Shown one piece after another: positions 8,670 through 17,261 of a stretch of DNA of 36,454 bases; position 1 is the first letter of the stretch; the number at the start of each line of letters is the position of its first letter. The stretch is from Mageeibacillus sp. UBA1257 (GTDB lineage: Bacteria > Bacillota > Clostridia > UBA1212 > UBA1257), in contig DBVT01000122.1 in the NCBI GenBank assembly GCA_002308775.1, positions 1 through 36,454 of the forward strand. Direction: 5' to 3'. Below the pieces are notes generated by a model. The model had not been told where the DNA came from and did no database searches. It saw only the letters and a list, made by a program, of their open reading frames with translations. Position numbers and translations under genes: made by a program.

Positions 8670-10190
8670 ATGAAAAACGCTAACGAACAAAAAGAAAAAA
8701 GACACCTTTCCGACAAGACCAAGAGAACGTTCAAGTTCGGTACAAATGCGATAGTGCTCACGATAGTCGTGGTAGTTGTCGCAGTGCTTTTTACAGTACT
8801 TATGGAGAAGCTGCCGATGACGCTCGATTTTACGTCAGAGAAGCTGTATTCGATATCTGACATTTCGAAAAACATGCTGGACAAACTTGAAAAGGACGGA
8901 AACAAGAAGGTCGAAATGACTGTCCTGCTCGACAGAACAAAGGCCGAATCCAACGCATATTCTACAGATTACGATATCTCAAACGTCGTTAAGGTCCTCG
9001 ATATCTACGACAGATACGACTGCATCGATGTAAAATACGTAGATCCGAACAAGAACCCTTCAGTCGTAACTGACGTTCTCGGAGCTCTCATTGAAAAAGA
9101 CGGAGTGATCAATACACAGATCTCGACTCTCGTCTCTGACTGCGGCGAAGGCGACGTGATAGTAAAATGCGGCGACAAGGCGAAGATAGTTTCGATATCG
9201 GAAATGTTTGCCACAAAAGCTGATACCACATACGGATTCGATTATGTTTCGGGAGTTCAGGTGGAGACAGTCATCACCGCGGCCGTTTTACACGTCACGC
9301 AGGAAAGCGCTCCGGCGATCTATTTCTCGACCGGATACGGCGAGCGCTCGATGTCGAAATTCTCTGTGCTCACATTCGACCTCGAATTCATGGGTTATTC
9401 GGTCAGCGAGATCGATCTGACTAAGGAAAGTGTCCCGAGCGACGCGGCGATATTGTTCTTCATGGGACCCAAACAGGATCTCTCCGCAAGGGCTACAGAG
9501 CAGCTCGAGGAATGGTTCGCCAATTCAAGAGGCAGCGCCGTATTCATGATGGATACGGATAATGCCGGGACTGATCTTCCGAACTTCAATTATATTTTCA
9601 ATCTGTTCGGGCTGAGAATAAACAATGATATCGTAAAGGAAGCCAGCAGCAAGAGCATCGCGGGCAACACATACGCATTCAAAACGACGACTATCACACA
9701 GGGCGCTTTCGGAACGATCCCGAACACGGAAGTGACTGTCGAAAACTCGAGGAGCATTTCTCTGGTCGACGACGGAATACAGAGATGCGATTCTTATCCG
9801 CTCGTACAGACCACACGCGACGCAAAAACGATCTCGATCCCCGGAGGAAAGGAATCGGGAGAGAGCATCCAGACGGTCATGGCGTCAGGCGAATACTTCG
9901 GCGGAACGACTGAAGCGAAGATAATCCTTTCGGGCTCCAGCGAGAACGTTGTCGACCATTATCAGTACGGCAACAGGATGTCGGGGCTGCTTCTCAAAGC
10001 GGTGAACTGGATGTACGAATCGACTCTTGAAAATGAAGCCACGGAGATAGACGCCAAGATCTACAATACAACGACAGTGTCAGTCACCGAAAAGCAGAGC
10101 AGATGGATAGCGATCGGCTGCATAATCGTTTATCCTCTGATCATACTCAGCTGCGGTCTGGTCGTCTGGCTTAAGAGGAGACATCTATGA
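8670..10190 (+). CDS. GldG-like ABC transporter accessory protein
   Basis: Membrane-anchored extracytoplasmic subunit of the Gld-type transporter. It has a charged N-terminus, a transmembrane helix at about 26-46, and the typical TLDFTSEKLYSIS segment just outside the membrane. A large extracytoplasmic domain (about 60-475) resembles the GldG/ABC_transp_aux family, and a second helix lies at the C-terminus (about 478-500) before KRRHL. AAGGAGGTG precedes the ATG. The stop overlaps the next start by 4 bases (ATGA), implying coupled translation with the DUF4340-like gene. Biochemical role is unknown; the domain is thought to bind a substrate or polymer outside the cell. Confidence 0.87.
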   Translation: MKNANEQKEKRHLSDKTKRTFKFGTNAIVLTIVVVVVAVLFTVLMEKLPMTLDFTSEKLYSISDISKNMLDKLEKDGNKKVEMTVLLDRTKAESNAYSTDYDISNVVKVLDIYDRYDCIDVKYVDPNKNPSVVTDVLGALIEKDGVINTQISTLVSDCGEGDVIVKCGDKAKIVSISEMFATKADTTYGFDYVSGVQVETVITAAVLHVTQESAPAIYFSTGYGERSMSKFSVLTFDLEFMGYSVSEIDLTKESVPSDAAILFFMGPKQDLSARATEQLEEWFANSRGSAVFMMDTDNAGTDLPNFNYIFNLFGLRINNDIVKEASSKSIAGNTYAFKTTTITQGAFGTIPNTEVTVENSRSISLVDDGIQRCDSYPLVQTTRDAKTISIPGGKESGESIQTVMASGEYFGGTTEAKIILSGSSENVVDHYQYGNRMSGLLLKAVNWMYESTLENEATEIDAKIYNTTTVSVTEKQSRWIAIGCIIVYPLIILSCGLVVWLKRRHL

Positions 10191-11677
10191 AACAATATAA
10201 AGTTACGATCATCGCCGTTATCGTCCTGATAGTAGCTGTCGCGGCGTTTCTGGTGGTAAAAAATGTGGTAGTGAAAAACGATCCGACGCCCACGGATTCG
10301 CCCGATGATTACGTCGACCAGACTGTCACGCTTTGCGCCTTTTTACCCAAAAACGTCACGAAGATCACCTTCCACAACGAAGAAGAACTTGTCGTGGTAA
10401 GGCTGAGCGAGGATTCCTGGACGTGTACTTCTCATCCGGAAATAGAAGTATATGACACGGCTGTGCAGGATATTTTAACTATATTCGGATCGCTGAACGG
10501 ACTGCTGATCATGGACGGCTCCAAGGAGCAGATAGACTACGGCAAATTCGGTCTTGGAGAGGAAAACGATCCGAAATGGACGAGCGTTTTACTCGAAGAC
10601 GGAACGACATACAAAGTATTCTTGGGAGTCAACAACCTTTCGGGAAGCAGAACTTATGCCAAAGTTGACGGCGAGGATAAGGTGTATTCGATCAGCTCGA
10701 CATACAGCGACGATCTTATCGCGACGCGCGCGGATCTGATTTATCTGTATCCGTTCAAATTCGCGGATAAGACGAAGGTAAACTCGATCAAAATGTACAA
10801 AAAAGGCGAAATTTCATTCGCTGCGACAGCCGATTTCTCCGGAGAAGAGAAAACCTGGGTCCTTTCAGAACCTGTTAAGAGAGGCGGAGAAAGATCGAAT
10901 ATCAACACTCTTGTTGATTCGCTGACGAATATAAAAATAAGCGAGATAGTCGAATCAGGCTGCAAGGATTTCGCAAAATACGGACTCGACAATCCGGATA
11001 CGAGATATGTCATGTCAGACTCGACAGGACTTGTAAAGACTGTTTCCGTAGGCAACAAGACGTCAAATGAGAAGATGTTTTACTGCGTATTCAATGACGG
11101 AAGTGACGTTTACACAGTTGAGACCGGTTATTTCGCATACAAAGACACGAATCTGCTCTCGTTCATGGACGTAAACGCGTTTCTGGAGACATATACGAAT
11201 CTTTCTCACGTGGATATTTATATCAACGACGATGAGGGAGAGTCGAACTACACGATGGATATCAAGATCACCGAAACTACCAGAACGGACGAGAACGGAA
11301 ACGAGATCAAGGATATTTCCGGTAATCCGGTCGTAGACCAGGAAGAAGAGCTCAGATTCAACGGCAATGTGGTTGAAGGCGAAACTCAGACCGACCTGTT
11401 CAGAAAGGTCACTACATCGATCTATATGATCAGGCTGATCGCTCTCGAACTCGATCAGGGCGAGGTAGGCAAGACACTCCTCAAGATCACTTATACGAGG
11501 ACGGACGGATCGCAGGTCATCGTCGAGTGCAGGGAAAGAGACGATACGACGATGTACATCTACGTGAACGACGAGTACACCGGCGGATATTGTAAAAAGA
11601 GCAGGATCTCCTCTCAAGAGATCGAATACAGCATCAGAAACACGACAAAAAATCTTCTGGCAGAGATGGGTGCTTGA
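10187..11677 (+). CDS. DUF4340-like membrane-anchored protein
   Basis: Single N-terminal transmembrane helix (about 7-27) followed by a long extracytoplasmic region. The region has repeated beta-rich units containing segments such as KFGLGEEND and KYGLDNPDT, a pattern typical of DUF4340 proteins. This family regularly accompanies GldG in ABC operons, as it does here. The start overlaps the GldG-like stop by 4 bases and is preceded by GAGGAG. No enzyme motif is visible. It is probably part of the exporter's external assembly, but this rests on gene context only. Confidence 0.82.
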   Translation: MKQYKVTIIAVIVLIVAVAAFLVVKNVVVKNDPTPTDSPDDYVDQTVTLCAFLPKNVTKITFHNEEELVVVRLSEDSWTCTSHPEIEVYDTAVQDILTIFGSLNGLLIMDGSKEQIDYGKFGLGEENDPKWTSVLLEDGTTYKVFLGVNNLSGSRTYAKVDGEDKVYSISSTYSDDLIATRADLIYLYPFKFADKTKVNSIKMYKKGEISFAATADFSGEEKTWVLSEPVKRGGERSNINTLVDSLTNIKISEIVESGCKDFAKYGLDNPDTRYVMSDSTGLVKTVSVGNKTSNEKMFYCVFNDGSDVYTVETGYFAYKDTNLLSFMDVNAFLETYTNLSHVDIYINDDEGESNYTMDIKITETTRTDENGNEIKDISGNPVVDQEEELRFNGNVVEGETQTDLFRKVTTSIYMIRLIALELDQGEVGKTLLKITYTRTDGSQVIVECRERDDTTMYIYVNDEYTGGYCKKSRISSQEIEYSIRNTTKNLLAEMGA

Positions 11678-11679
11678 TA

Positions 11680-12900
11680 ATGGCGGAAGAAAACGGCAGC
11701 AACGTATACGAGTTTCCGAATAATGATAACGCAGAAACAGGCCGCAGTGGCGCGGGCGCTTTTTTGCGCTCGAAAAAAGGTATCGTACTCATCATATGTT
11801 TAGCCGTTTTGATCGTCGCTATCATCGCCGCCGCGATCATTATATATAATGTAAAAAAGTCTAAAATAGTCGAAAACAACGATCCGGATGTGACTATGCT
11901 CGAATACCCGACGTCAGCGAAAGACGCGTGCTTCGGCATACTGGGAGACACATATGTGATCGTTTCGGACAGCGCTGTGACGGGCCTTTCAAAAGAGGGC
12001 GTCTGGAAATGGAACTATGAAGGAACGTTCTCCGAGAGCATAGTTAATATATGCGGCGAGAGAGCGGTCGTTCTGCAGAGCGGTAAAAACGATATGATAC
12101 TTTTTACGGAGAGCGGATTTGAGAAGAGGACGAGCGTTGAAGGAAAGGTGCTCGGAGCAGGCTCATCGGGATCAAAGCTTTTCGTGACCTTCGCGTATGA
12201 AAACGGAGAATACGGAGTATCCGTATACGATACGGCGAACGACAGTATGCTGATGTATACAAGAAAATATTCTTCCGCGTATATGATGTCAGCGAGCATG
12301 TCTTCTTCGGGATCGATAATATGCGCTTCGGGCGCAAACCGCGACAGCTCCGGCGCGTCGTCAGTCCTCTCGTTCATAAGGAACTCCGACGGAGAAGTCT
12401 ACGCGACCGAAACGGAAGAGGGAACGCTTTATCCGATCGTCCGTATGTCGGGAGACACGGTATTTGCCGCCAATACGGACACGTTGAAACTGATAAAAAG
12501 AATGCCCTCTGCCACCACTCAAAGCGACAAGAAGAAGACTGTCTGGGAAAGAAACGGAGCGGCTGAATATCTGATATCGATTGCCGCATCGAAGAGCGGA
12601 GCAGCTGCCGTAAGGGACAAGATCCAGACGGTGAGTTCCGACAGCATCGCGACATTTTACTCGCAGGACGGGGAAGTCATATCCGAGAGAAGGCTGGAAA
12701 TGAAGGCGGAATACGTGAGATCCGCAGGAGACAGATATCTGATCTGCTCCCGCGACTCGCTGATGATGTTCTCCTTGAAGGGAGAATGTCTCGGAAGATA
12801 CGACGGCGCAGCCCTTATCAAATGCGCGGAGATACTCGATCCGCATACGGCTGTCGCAATGACGGACGCGGGATTGTATATAATAGATTTCGGAAAGTAG
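11680..12900 (+). CDS. Membrane-anchored beta-propeller-like protein (DUF5711-like)
   Basis: Unknown function. A short cytoplasmic N-terminus is followed by a transmembrane helix (about 33-57) and an extracytoplasmic domain of about 340 residues. The domain is rich in repeated short beta strands with Gly/Ser turns, resembling a propeller of the DUF5711 or PQQ-like type. I chose the ATG at 11680, with GGGTG upstream, over an in-frame TTG at 11674 that overlaps the previous stop. Spacing and overlap put it in the same operon as the Gld-type transporter genes. Confidence 0.72.
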   Translation: MAEENGSNVYEFPNNDNAETGRSGAGAFLRSKKGIVLIICLAVLIVAIIAAAIIIYNVKKSKIVENNDPDVTMLEYPTSAKDACFGILGDTYVIVSDSAVTGLSKEGVWKWNYEGTFSESIVNICGERAVVLQSGKNDMILFTESGFEKRTSVEGKVLGAGSSGSKLFVTFAYENGEYGVSVYDTANDSMLMYTRKYSSAYMMSASMSSSGSIICASGANRDSSGASSVLSFIRNSDGEVYATETEEGTLYPIVRMSGDTVFAANTDTLKLIKRMPSATTQSDKKKTVWERNGAAEYLISIAASKSGAAAVRDKIQTVSSDSIATFYSQDGEVISERRLEMKAEYVRSAGDRYLICSRDSLMMFSLKGECLGRYDGAALIKCAEILDPHTAVAMTDAGLYIIDFGK

Positions 12901-12909
12901 GTTTCAGGT

Positions 12910-13587
12910 ATGTGGAAGAGCATAGTGCTTGACGCGGTCGTAGTCGCGATAATCGTAATTTCAACGATAGTCTCCGCCAAAAGAGGCTTCGTAAAAAGTC
13001 TCATCTCATCCGCATGGCTGATCATATCCATCGTGGGCGGCATTATTTTAAGACCGATTTTTTTCGCGATATACAAATCGATGGGGCTGCTTGACAAAAT
13101 AACAGCCGGAATAAGCAAAGAGGCGCTCAACATAAGCCAAAATATGGATGTCTCCGATGTGGACGGCTTGCTCGCCGAGATGAAGATCCCGGAAAACATT
13201 CAAAAGAAGATACTCGAGAAGATAGGCGATTCTTCAACGATGACTCTCGAAACATTCAGCGGAAAAGTGGGAGAGACGCTCGGCAGATTCACCGTTAACG
13301 CGATGGCTTTTCTTACCGGCTTTGCGATCGTCGCGATCGTGATAGTAATGATCATGCTCATTTCCAAAGCCGTTCTTAAAATGTCTCCCCTCGGAGGCGT
13401 CGACAGATTTTTCGGAGCTCTCCTCGGCATCGTGATATCGTGGACTGTCATATATCTGATCTGCGTCGCCGTGTTCGCCCTGGCCGGAGCGGGACATCTC
13501 AAAGGATTTGCGGAAGTTATAGCAAATTCGAAGATCACGTATTTCATATACAGATTCAACCCGGTCACGCTCCTCATTCTGAGATAA
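12910..13587 (+). CDS. CvpA family membrane protein
   Basis: Four predicted transmembrane segments (about 4-22, 29-52, 125-152, 163-190) and the family hallmark GGVDRFFGALLG between the third and fourth helices. CvpA-like proteins are linked to colicin V production in E. coli and to envelope integrity elsewhere, but their reaction is not established. A hydrophilic loop of about 60 residues between helices 2 and 3 is longer than in E. coli CvpA and typical of Bacillota members. It follows the propeller-like gene by 9 bases and probably ends that operon. Confidence 0.82.
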   Translation: MWKSIVLDAVVVAIIVISTIVSAKRGFVKSLISSAWLIISIVGGIILRPIFFAIYKSMGLLDKITAGISKEALNISQNMDVSDVDGLLAEMKIPENIQKKILEKIGDSSTMTLETFSGKVGETLGRFTVNAMAFLTGFAIVAIVIVMIMLISKAVLKMSPLGGVDRFFGALLGIVISWTVIYLICVAVFALAGAGHLKGFAEVIANSKITYFIYRFNPVTLLILR

Positions 13588-13674
13588 CGCGCCGTAAACG
13601 GATGTGACATGGCTTTTTGCCCGAAAAGAGGGTAAAAAAGTCTTCAAAACTCAAAAATAATTTCAAAAAAACTG

Positions 13675-13703
13675 TTGACGAGTGCATTTTAATATGTTAA
13701 ACT
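13675..13703 (+). promoter_or_regulatory. Promoter of the rpmG-secE-nusG cluster
   Basis: TTGACG at 13675-13680 and TAAACT at 13698-13703 with a 17-base spacer, about 53 bases upstream of rpmG. The -35 is near consensus and the -10 matches 4 of 6 positions. Location at the head of the cluster supports it. Confidence 0.6.
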
Positions 13704-13755
13704 ACACTTTGCGTCTTTTTGATGCGACACTACGACATATGCGGAGGTGTGAACA

Positions 13756-13905
13756 ATGAGAGTAAATGTAACTCTTGCGTGCACAGAATGCAAAAGAAGA
13801 AATTACACGAGTAAGAAGAATAAGAAAAACGATCCTGACAGACTTGAAATGAGCAAATATTGCAAGTTCTGCAAGAAACATACCACTCACAGAGAGACTA
13901 AGTAA
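13756..13905 (+). CDS. rpmG: 50S ribosomal protein L33, zinc-binding form
   Basis: 49-residue ribosomal protein L33. It begins MRVNVTLACTEC and ends YCKFCKKHTTHRETK. Both CxxC pairs (CTEC and CKFC) are intact, so this is the zinc-containing (C+) form rather than the zinc-independent paralogue some bacteria induce in zinc starvation. GGAGGTG precedes the ATG. Its position directly before secE and nusG is the classical bacterial order and supports the identification. Confidence 0.96.
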   Translation: MRVNVTLACTECKRRNYTSKKNKKNDPDRLEMSKYCKFCKKHTTHRETK

Positions 13906-13956
13906 TCGGGAAGATTGCTCCGGCTGGGAACGTTTTAAGACAGTAGGGAGATAGAA

Positions 13957-14190
13957 ATGGCAAACGCAGAGAAAAAAGAAAAAAAGAATATTTTCGTACG
14001 CGCGTGGTCAGCGATCCGTAAATTCTTCAAAGGAATATTTGGTGAGCTTGGAAAAGTCACATGGCCGACAAAGAAGGAACTCACTCAGAACACGATCTCG
14101 GTTATTTTGTTCTGCCTGTTAGTCGGTATTATCATCTGGGTCTCTGATTTCCTGCTCCAACTCTTAGTTGGTGTTATTTATAATGCATAA
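13957..14190 (+). CDS. secE: Preprotein translocase subunit SecE
   Basis: Small essential clamp subunit of the SecYEG translocon. The 77-residue protein has a lysine-rich N-terminus, the conserved amphipathic helix with ELGKVTWPTKKE, and one C-terminal transmembrane helix (about 47-72), the usual single-helix form of Bacillota. It lies between rpmG and nusG in the conserved order. AGGGAG precedes the start. Confidence 0.97.
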   Translation: MANAEKKEKKNIFVRAWSAIRKFFKGIFGELGKVTWPTKKELTQNTISVILFCLLVGIIIWVSDFLLQLLVGVIYNA

Positions 14191-14203
14191 GGAGGAATGA
14201 GCG

Positions 14204-14740
14204 ATGTATATCGAAGGTGCTTCCGACGAACCCTTGTGGTATGTCGTCCATACATTGACGAACTACGAAGATAAAGTTAAAGCAAGTCTTGAACGTGTCA
14301 TCGAAAACAGAGGCATGCAGGACTATTTCTTTGGTATCATCATTCCTGTTCTTGAAGAGGTCAATGTAAAGGACGGAAAGGAAAGAGTAGTTCAGAAGAA
14401 AGTCTTTCCCGGCTATGTCCTCGTAAAAATGATCCTCACGGATGAAACATGGCTTCTTGTAAGAAATATACGCGGCGTGACGAGCTTCGTCGGCCCCGGC
14501 TCAAAACCCTCACCGCTTTCTGACAGAGAAGCACAGGCTTTGGGTATTGAAATTTCCGAAACCTTCGTCGATTACGAAGTCGGCGACCAGGTCAAAATCA
14601 TTTCCGGACCTCTTGCAAACTTCAACGGAACAGTTGAAGCTATTATGCTCGAGAAGGAAAGAGTCAAGGTACTTGTGCCCATGTTCGGCAGAACGATCTC
14701 AGCCGAGCTTGAGTATTCACAAATACAAAAGATTTTCTAA
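14204..14740 (+). CDS. nusG: Transcription termination/antitermination factor NusG
   Basis: RNA polymerase-associated elongation factor. The N-terminal NGN domain shows WYVVHTLTNYEDKVK and FPGYVLVKM, followed by the VRNIRGVTSFVG segment. The C-terminal KOW domain contains VGDQVKIISGPLANFNG. Length (178 aa) is normal. AAGGAGG precedes the ATG and the gene follows secE by 13 bases, implying co-transcription. Confidence 0.97.
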   Translation: MYIEGASDEPLWYVVHTLTNYEDKVKASLERVIENRGMQDYFFGIIIPVLEEVNVKDGKERVVQKKVFPGYVLVKMILTDETWLLVRNIRGVTSFVGPGSKPSPLSDREAQALGIEISETFVDYEVGDQVKIISGPLANFNGTVEAIMLEKERVKVLVPMFGRTISAELEYSQIQKIF

Positions 14741-14762
14741 TTATTATTGGGAGGTGGCTTAA

Positions 14763-15188
14763 ATGGCAAAGAAAGTAACAGCACTTGTCAAGCTGCAGAT
14801 TCCGGCAGGAAAAGCAGCGCCGACACCACCGGTTGGACCAGCATTAGGACAGCACGGTCTTAATATCATGGGATTCTGTAAGGAATTCAACGAGAAGACG
14901 AAGGCTGACATGGGACTTATCATCCCTGTAGTTATCACAGTCTATTCCGATCGTACGTACACATTCATTACGAAGACTCCGCCGGCGGCAGTATTATTGA
15001 AGAAAGCATGCAAGATCGAAAGCGGATCGGGCAAACCGAACAGAGAAAAGGTCGCAAAGATCTCCAAAGCAGAGGTTATCAAGATAGCCGAGCAGAAGAT
15101 GGAAGACCTCAACGCAGCATCGATCGAAGCAGCGGCGAGCATGATCGCGGGAACCGCGAGAAGTATGGGAATCGTCGTTGAAGACTGA
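14763..15188 (+). CDS. rplK: 50S ribosomal protein L11
   Basis: Ribosomal protein L11 of the GTPase-associated centre. The N-terminal domain has the proline-rich segment IPAGKAAPTPPVGPALGQHG, and the C-terminal rRNA-binding domain ends TARSMGIVVED. Length (141 aa) is exactly typical. GGGAGGTG precedes the ATG, and it lies 22 bases after nusG. Confidence 0.98.
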   Translation: MAKKVTALVKLQIPAGKAAPTPPVGPALGQHGLNIMGFCKEFNEKTKADMGLIIPVVITVYSDRTYTFITKTPPAAVLLKKACKIESGSGKPNREKVAKISKAEVIKIAEQKMEDLNAASIEAAASMIAGTARSMGIVVED

Positions 15189-15205
15189 TAAAGGAGATTA
15201 AGGCT

Positions 15206-15895
15206 ATGTTTAGAGGAAAGAAATATCAAGACAGCATAAAGTCGTATGAAAAATCCAAGCTTTACGATCCTGAAGAAGCATTCAAGACGCTCGTATCGTT
15301 CCCTCAGTCAAAATTCGACGCAACAGTAGAGATACACATCAGACTGGGCGTTGACTCGAGACACGCGGATCAGCAGGTCAGAGGCGCTATCGTGCTTCCG
15401 AACGGAACAGGTAAAGAAAAGAAGATACTCGTCATCGCAAAAGGCGACAGAGCAAAGGAAGCTGAAGAAGCAGGCGCTGATTTCGTCGGAGCGGAAGATA
15501 TGATCACGAAGATCCAGCATGAGAACTGGTTCGGATTTGACGTAGTAGTCGCTACACCTGATATGATGGGTCTCGTAGGACGTCTCGGTAAAATCCTCGG
15601 TCCTAAAGGCTTGATGCCTAACCCGAAGGCCGGAACAGTTACGATGGATGTAAAGCGCGCTATCGAAGAGCTCAAAGCAGGTAAGATCGAATACAGGCTC
15701 GACAAGACGAACATCATCCACTGCCCGATCGGCAAAGTTTCATTCGGCGCAGACAAACTCATCGAAAACTACCGCACACTTTATGACGCAGTCCTGAAGG
15801 CAAAACCGGCGGCAGCAAAGGGCCAGTATATGAAGAGCATAGTAATCGCTTCTACAATGAGCCCCGGAATCAAGATTAACCCCGCAAAAGGTTAA
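15206..15895 (+). CDS. rplA: 50S ribosomal protein L1
   Basis: Ribosomal protein L1 of the L1 stalk, and in many bacteria a translational repressor of its own operon. The diagnostic GRLGKILGPKGLMPNPKAGT segment is present, together with the C-terminal MSPGIKINP. Length (229 aa) is normal. AAGGAG precedes the start and the gene follows rplK by 17 bases. Confidence 0.98.
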   Translation: MFRGKKYQDSIKSYEKSKLYDPEEAFKTLVSFPQSKFDATVEIHIRLGVDSRHADQQVRGAIVLPNGTGKEKKILVIAKGDRAKEAEEAGADFVGAEDMITKIQHENWFGFDVVVATPDMMGLVGRLGKILGPKGLMPNPKAGTVTMDVKRAIEELKAGKIEYRLDKTNIIHCPIGKVSFGADKLIENYRTLYDAVLKAKPAAAKGQYMKSIVIASTMSPGIKINPAKG

Positions 15896-15934
15896 TATAG
15901 CTAAAAGCAAGTAAAAAAAATAAAGTTGGATTTG

Positions 15935-16053
15935 AATCGCCAAAGACAGCGGGCATTGTGTTTTAACAGACGCATGTAAGACCGGCCGAGGTTTTAATGA
16001 ATTCACTGTGAACTCTTGAAACTTCCTGTGTCTTTGGGCACGGGGAGTTTTTT
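15935..16053 (+). ncRNA. L10 leader RNA (ribosomal protein L10-binding autoregulatory leader)
   Basis: The 200-base gap between rplA and rplJ carries the hallmarks of the L10 leader of Bacillota. An early CCAAAGACA (15940-15948) is exactly complementary over 9 bases to TGTCTTTGG (16029-16037), which lies inside the downstream terminator hairpin. The two pairings are mutually exclusive, giving an antiterminator/terminator switch. Established knowledge: excess L10 or L10(L12)4 complex binds such leaders and lowers rplJL expression. Boundaries are approximate. Confidence 0.85.
16020..16053 (+). terminator. Attenuator terminator in the L10 leader
   Basis: An 11-bp stem (16020-16030 with 16039-16049) and loop TCTTTGGG, running into a T tract at 16048-16053. 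It stands about 40 bases before the rplJ start and is the off-state of the L10 leader switch. Confidence 0.85.
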
Positions 16054-16095
16054 AAAAGGCTTTTCGTTTCAACTGCGAAAGGAGGTGTCCAAAGG

Positions 16096-16605
16096 ATGCC
16101 AAGTAAGAAGATTTTACAAGTCAAAGAGGCAGAGGTAAGCGCTATCGCTGAAGAACTCAAAGGCGCAACGACCGTAGTATTGGTTGACGCAAGAGGTATC
16201 ACCGTTGATCAGGATACTGAGATGCGTGTTGCTCTCCGTAAAGCGGGAGTCAAATACAAAGTCAGAAAGAATACGCTTACATCTCTCGCGGCAAAGCAGG
16301 CAGGTATCGAAGGATTGGATAAATATCTCGTAGGACCTACGGCAGTCGCGACAACATCGAGCTACTCTGACGCGGCGAGAATACTTTCTCAGATGTCAAA
16401 GAAGTTCGGAAAACTCACTATCAAGGGCGGTGTTCTTGATAACGAAGTAGTAGGACCTGAAGTGGTAGACACACTGGCCAAGATTCCTTCAAAGGAAGTT
16501 CTTATTTCTATGGTACTGGGTGGCTTCAATGCTCCTATAACGAAACTCGCAGTCGCACTCAACGCGATAGCGGAAAAGAAGGCGGAAGCGGAAGCTCAGG
16601 CGTGA
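16096..16605 (+). CDS. rplJ: 50S ribosomal protein L10
   Basis: Ribosomal protein L10, base of the L7/L12 stalk. Characteristic segments are VVLVDARGITVDQDTEMR, KVRKNTL and the C-terminal helix NAIAEKKAEAEAQA that binds L12 dimers. Length (169 aa) is typical. AAAGGAGGTG precedes the ATG. Expression is expected to be controlled by the leader and attenuator directly upstream. Confidence 0.97.
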   Translation: MPSKKILQVKEAEVSAIAEELKGATTVVLVDARGITVDQDTEMRVALRKAGVKYKVRKNTLTSLAAKQAGIEGLDKYLVGPTAVATTSSYSDAARILSQMSKKFGKLTIKGGVLDNEVVGPEVVDTLAKIPSKEVLISMVLGGFNAPITKLAVALNAIAEKKAEAEAQA

Positions 16606-16691
16606 TCGCCGCATAGCTGAAACCTTTTACCACGGACAGCCGGAAAGACGGCAGCATGAATCAAAAAAATATCTAAATGGAGGAAATTATC

Positions 16692-17075
16692 ATGGCAAGT
16701 GAAAAAATCACAAATCTTATTGAAGAAGTAAAATCATTGACAGTTCTCGAACTTAACGAACTCGTTAAGGCTCTCGAGGAAGAATTCGGCGTATCAGCAG
16801 CAGCTCCCGTTGGCGCAGTTGTCGGCGGCGCAGCTCCCGCAGAAGCAGCAGCTCCGGTTGAGCAGACAGAATTCGACGTAGTTCTGAAGAGCGCAGGCCC
16901 GAACAAGATGAACGTTATCAAACTCGTTAAAGAGATCACAGGCGCAGCTCTTATGGAAGCAAAAGCTATCGTTGACGGAGCACCCAAGACTCTCAAAGAG
17001 AAAGTTTCCAAAGAAGACGCAGAAGCTATCGAAGCGAAACTCAAGGAAGCAGGAGCAGAAGTCGAAGTCAAGTAA
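16692..17075 (+). CDS. rplL: 50S ribosomal protein L7/L12
   Basis: Stalk protein that recruits translation GTPases. The N-terminal dimerisation helix is followed by an Ala/Pro-rich hinge (APVGAVVGGAAPAEAAAPV) and a C-terminal domain ending KEAGAEVEVK. I chose the ATG at 16692 (127 aa, MASEKITN). An in-frame ATG 15 bases upstream sits on the GGAGG ribosome binding site and would add residues not seen in the family. The gene is followed by a terminator and not, as is usual, by rpoB. Confidence 0.97.
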   Translation: MASEKITNLIEEVKSLTVLELNELVKALEEEFGVSAAAPVGAVVGGAAPAEAAAPVEQTEFDVVLKSAGPNKMNVIKLVKEITGAALMEAKAIVDGAPKTLKEKVSKEDAEAIEAKLKEAGAEVEVK

Positions 17076-17108
17076 TTTTTACCTGTCAACAAAGACTGAT
17101 CAAGAAAG

Positions 17109-17136
17109 ACCGGTACCCGAAAGGGCGCCGGTTTTT
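17109..17136 (+). terminator. Rho-independent terminator after rplL
   Basis: A 10-bp stem with one mismatch (17109-17118 with 17123-17132), GAAA loop, then a T tract. It ends the ribosomal cluster. Confidence 0.85.
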
Positions 17137-17195
17137 GCGTAAAAGGCGAAAAGGCAGCGAAAGCATCCGTATTATTCATTTTCCCGTCAAGTTGT

Positions 17196-17204
17196 GGTAA
17201 AATA
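17196..17204 (+). promoter_or_regulatory. Extended -10 promoter for the heparinase-like gene
   Basis: TG-G-TAAAAT at 17196-17204, about 57 bases before the start codon. The -35 (TTCATT at 17176-17181) is poor, as is usual for extended -10 promoters. The rest of the gap from 17137 to 17261 shows nothing else I can name. Confidence 0.45.
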
Positions 17205-17261
17205 TATCCAAGACCTGACTGAAGTATAAAACGAAAGAAAAAAAGGGAAAAAGGTATTACT

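Noticed and set aside
13614..13638. Hairpin TTTTTGCCC with GGGTAAAAA downstream of the CvpA-like gene
   Set aside because: The stem is 9 bp, but with no T tract after it I do not call it a terminator.
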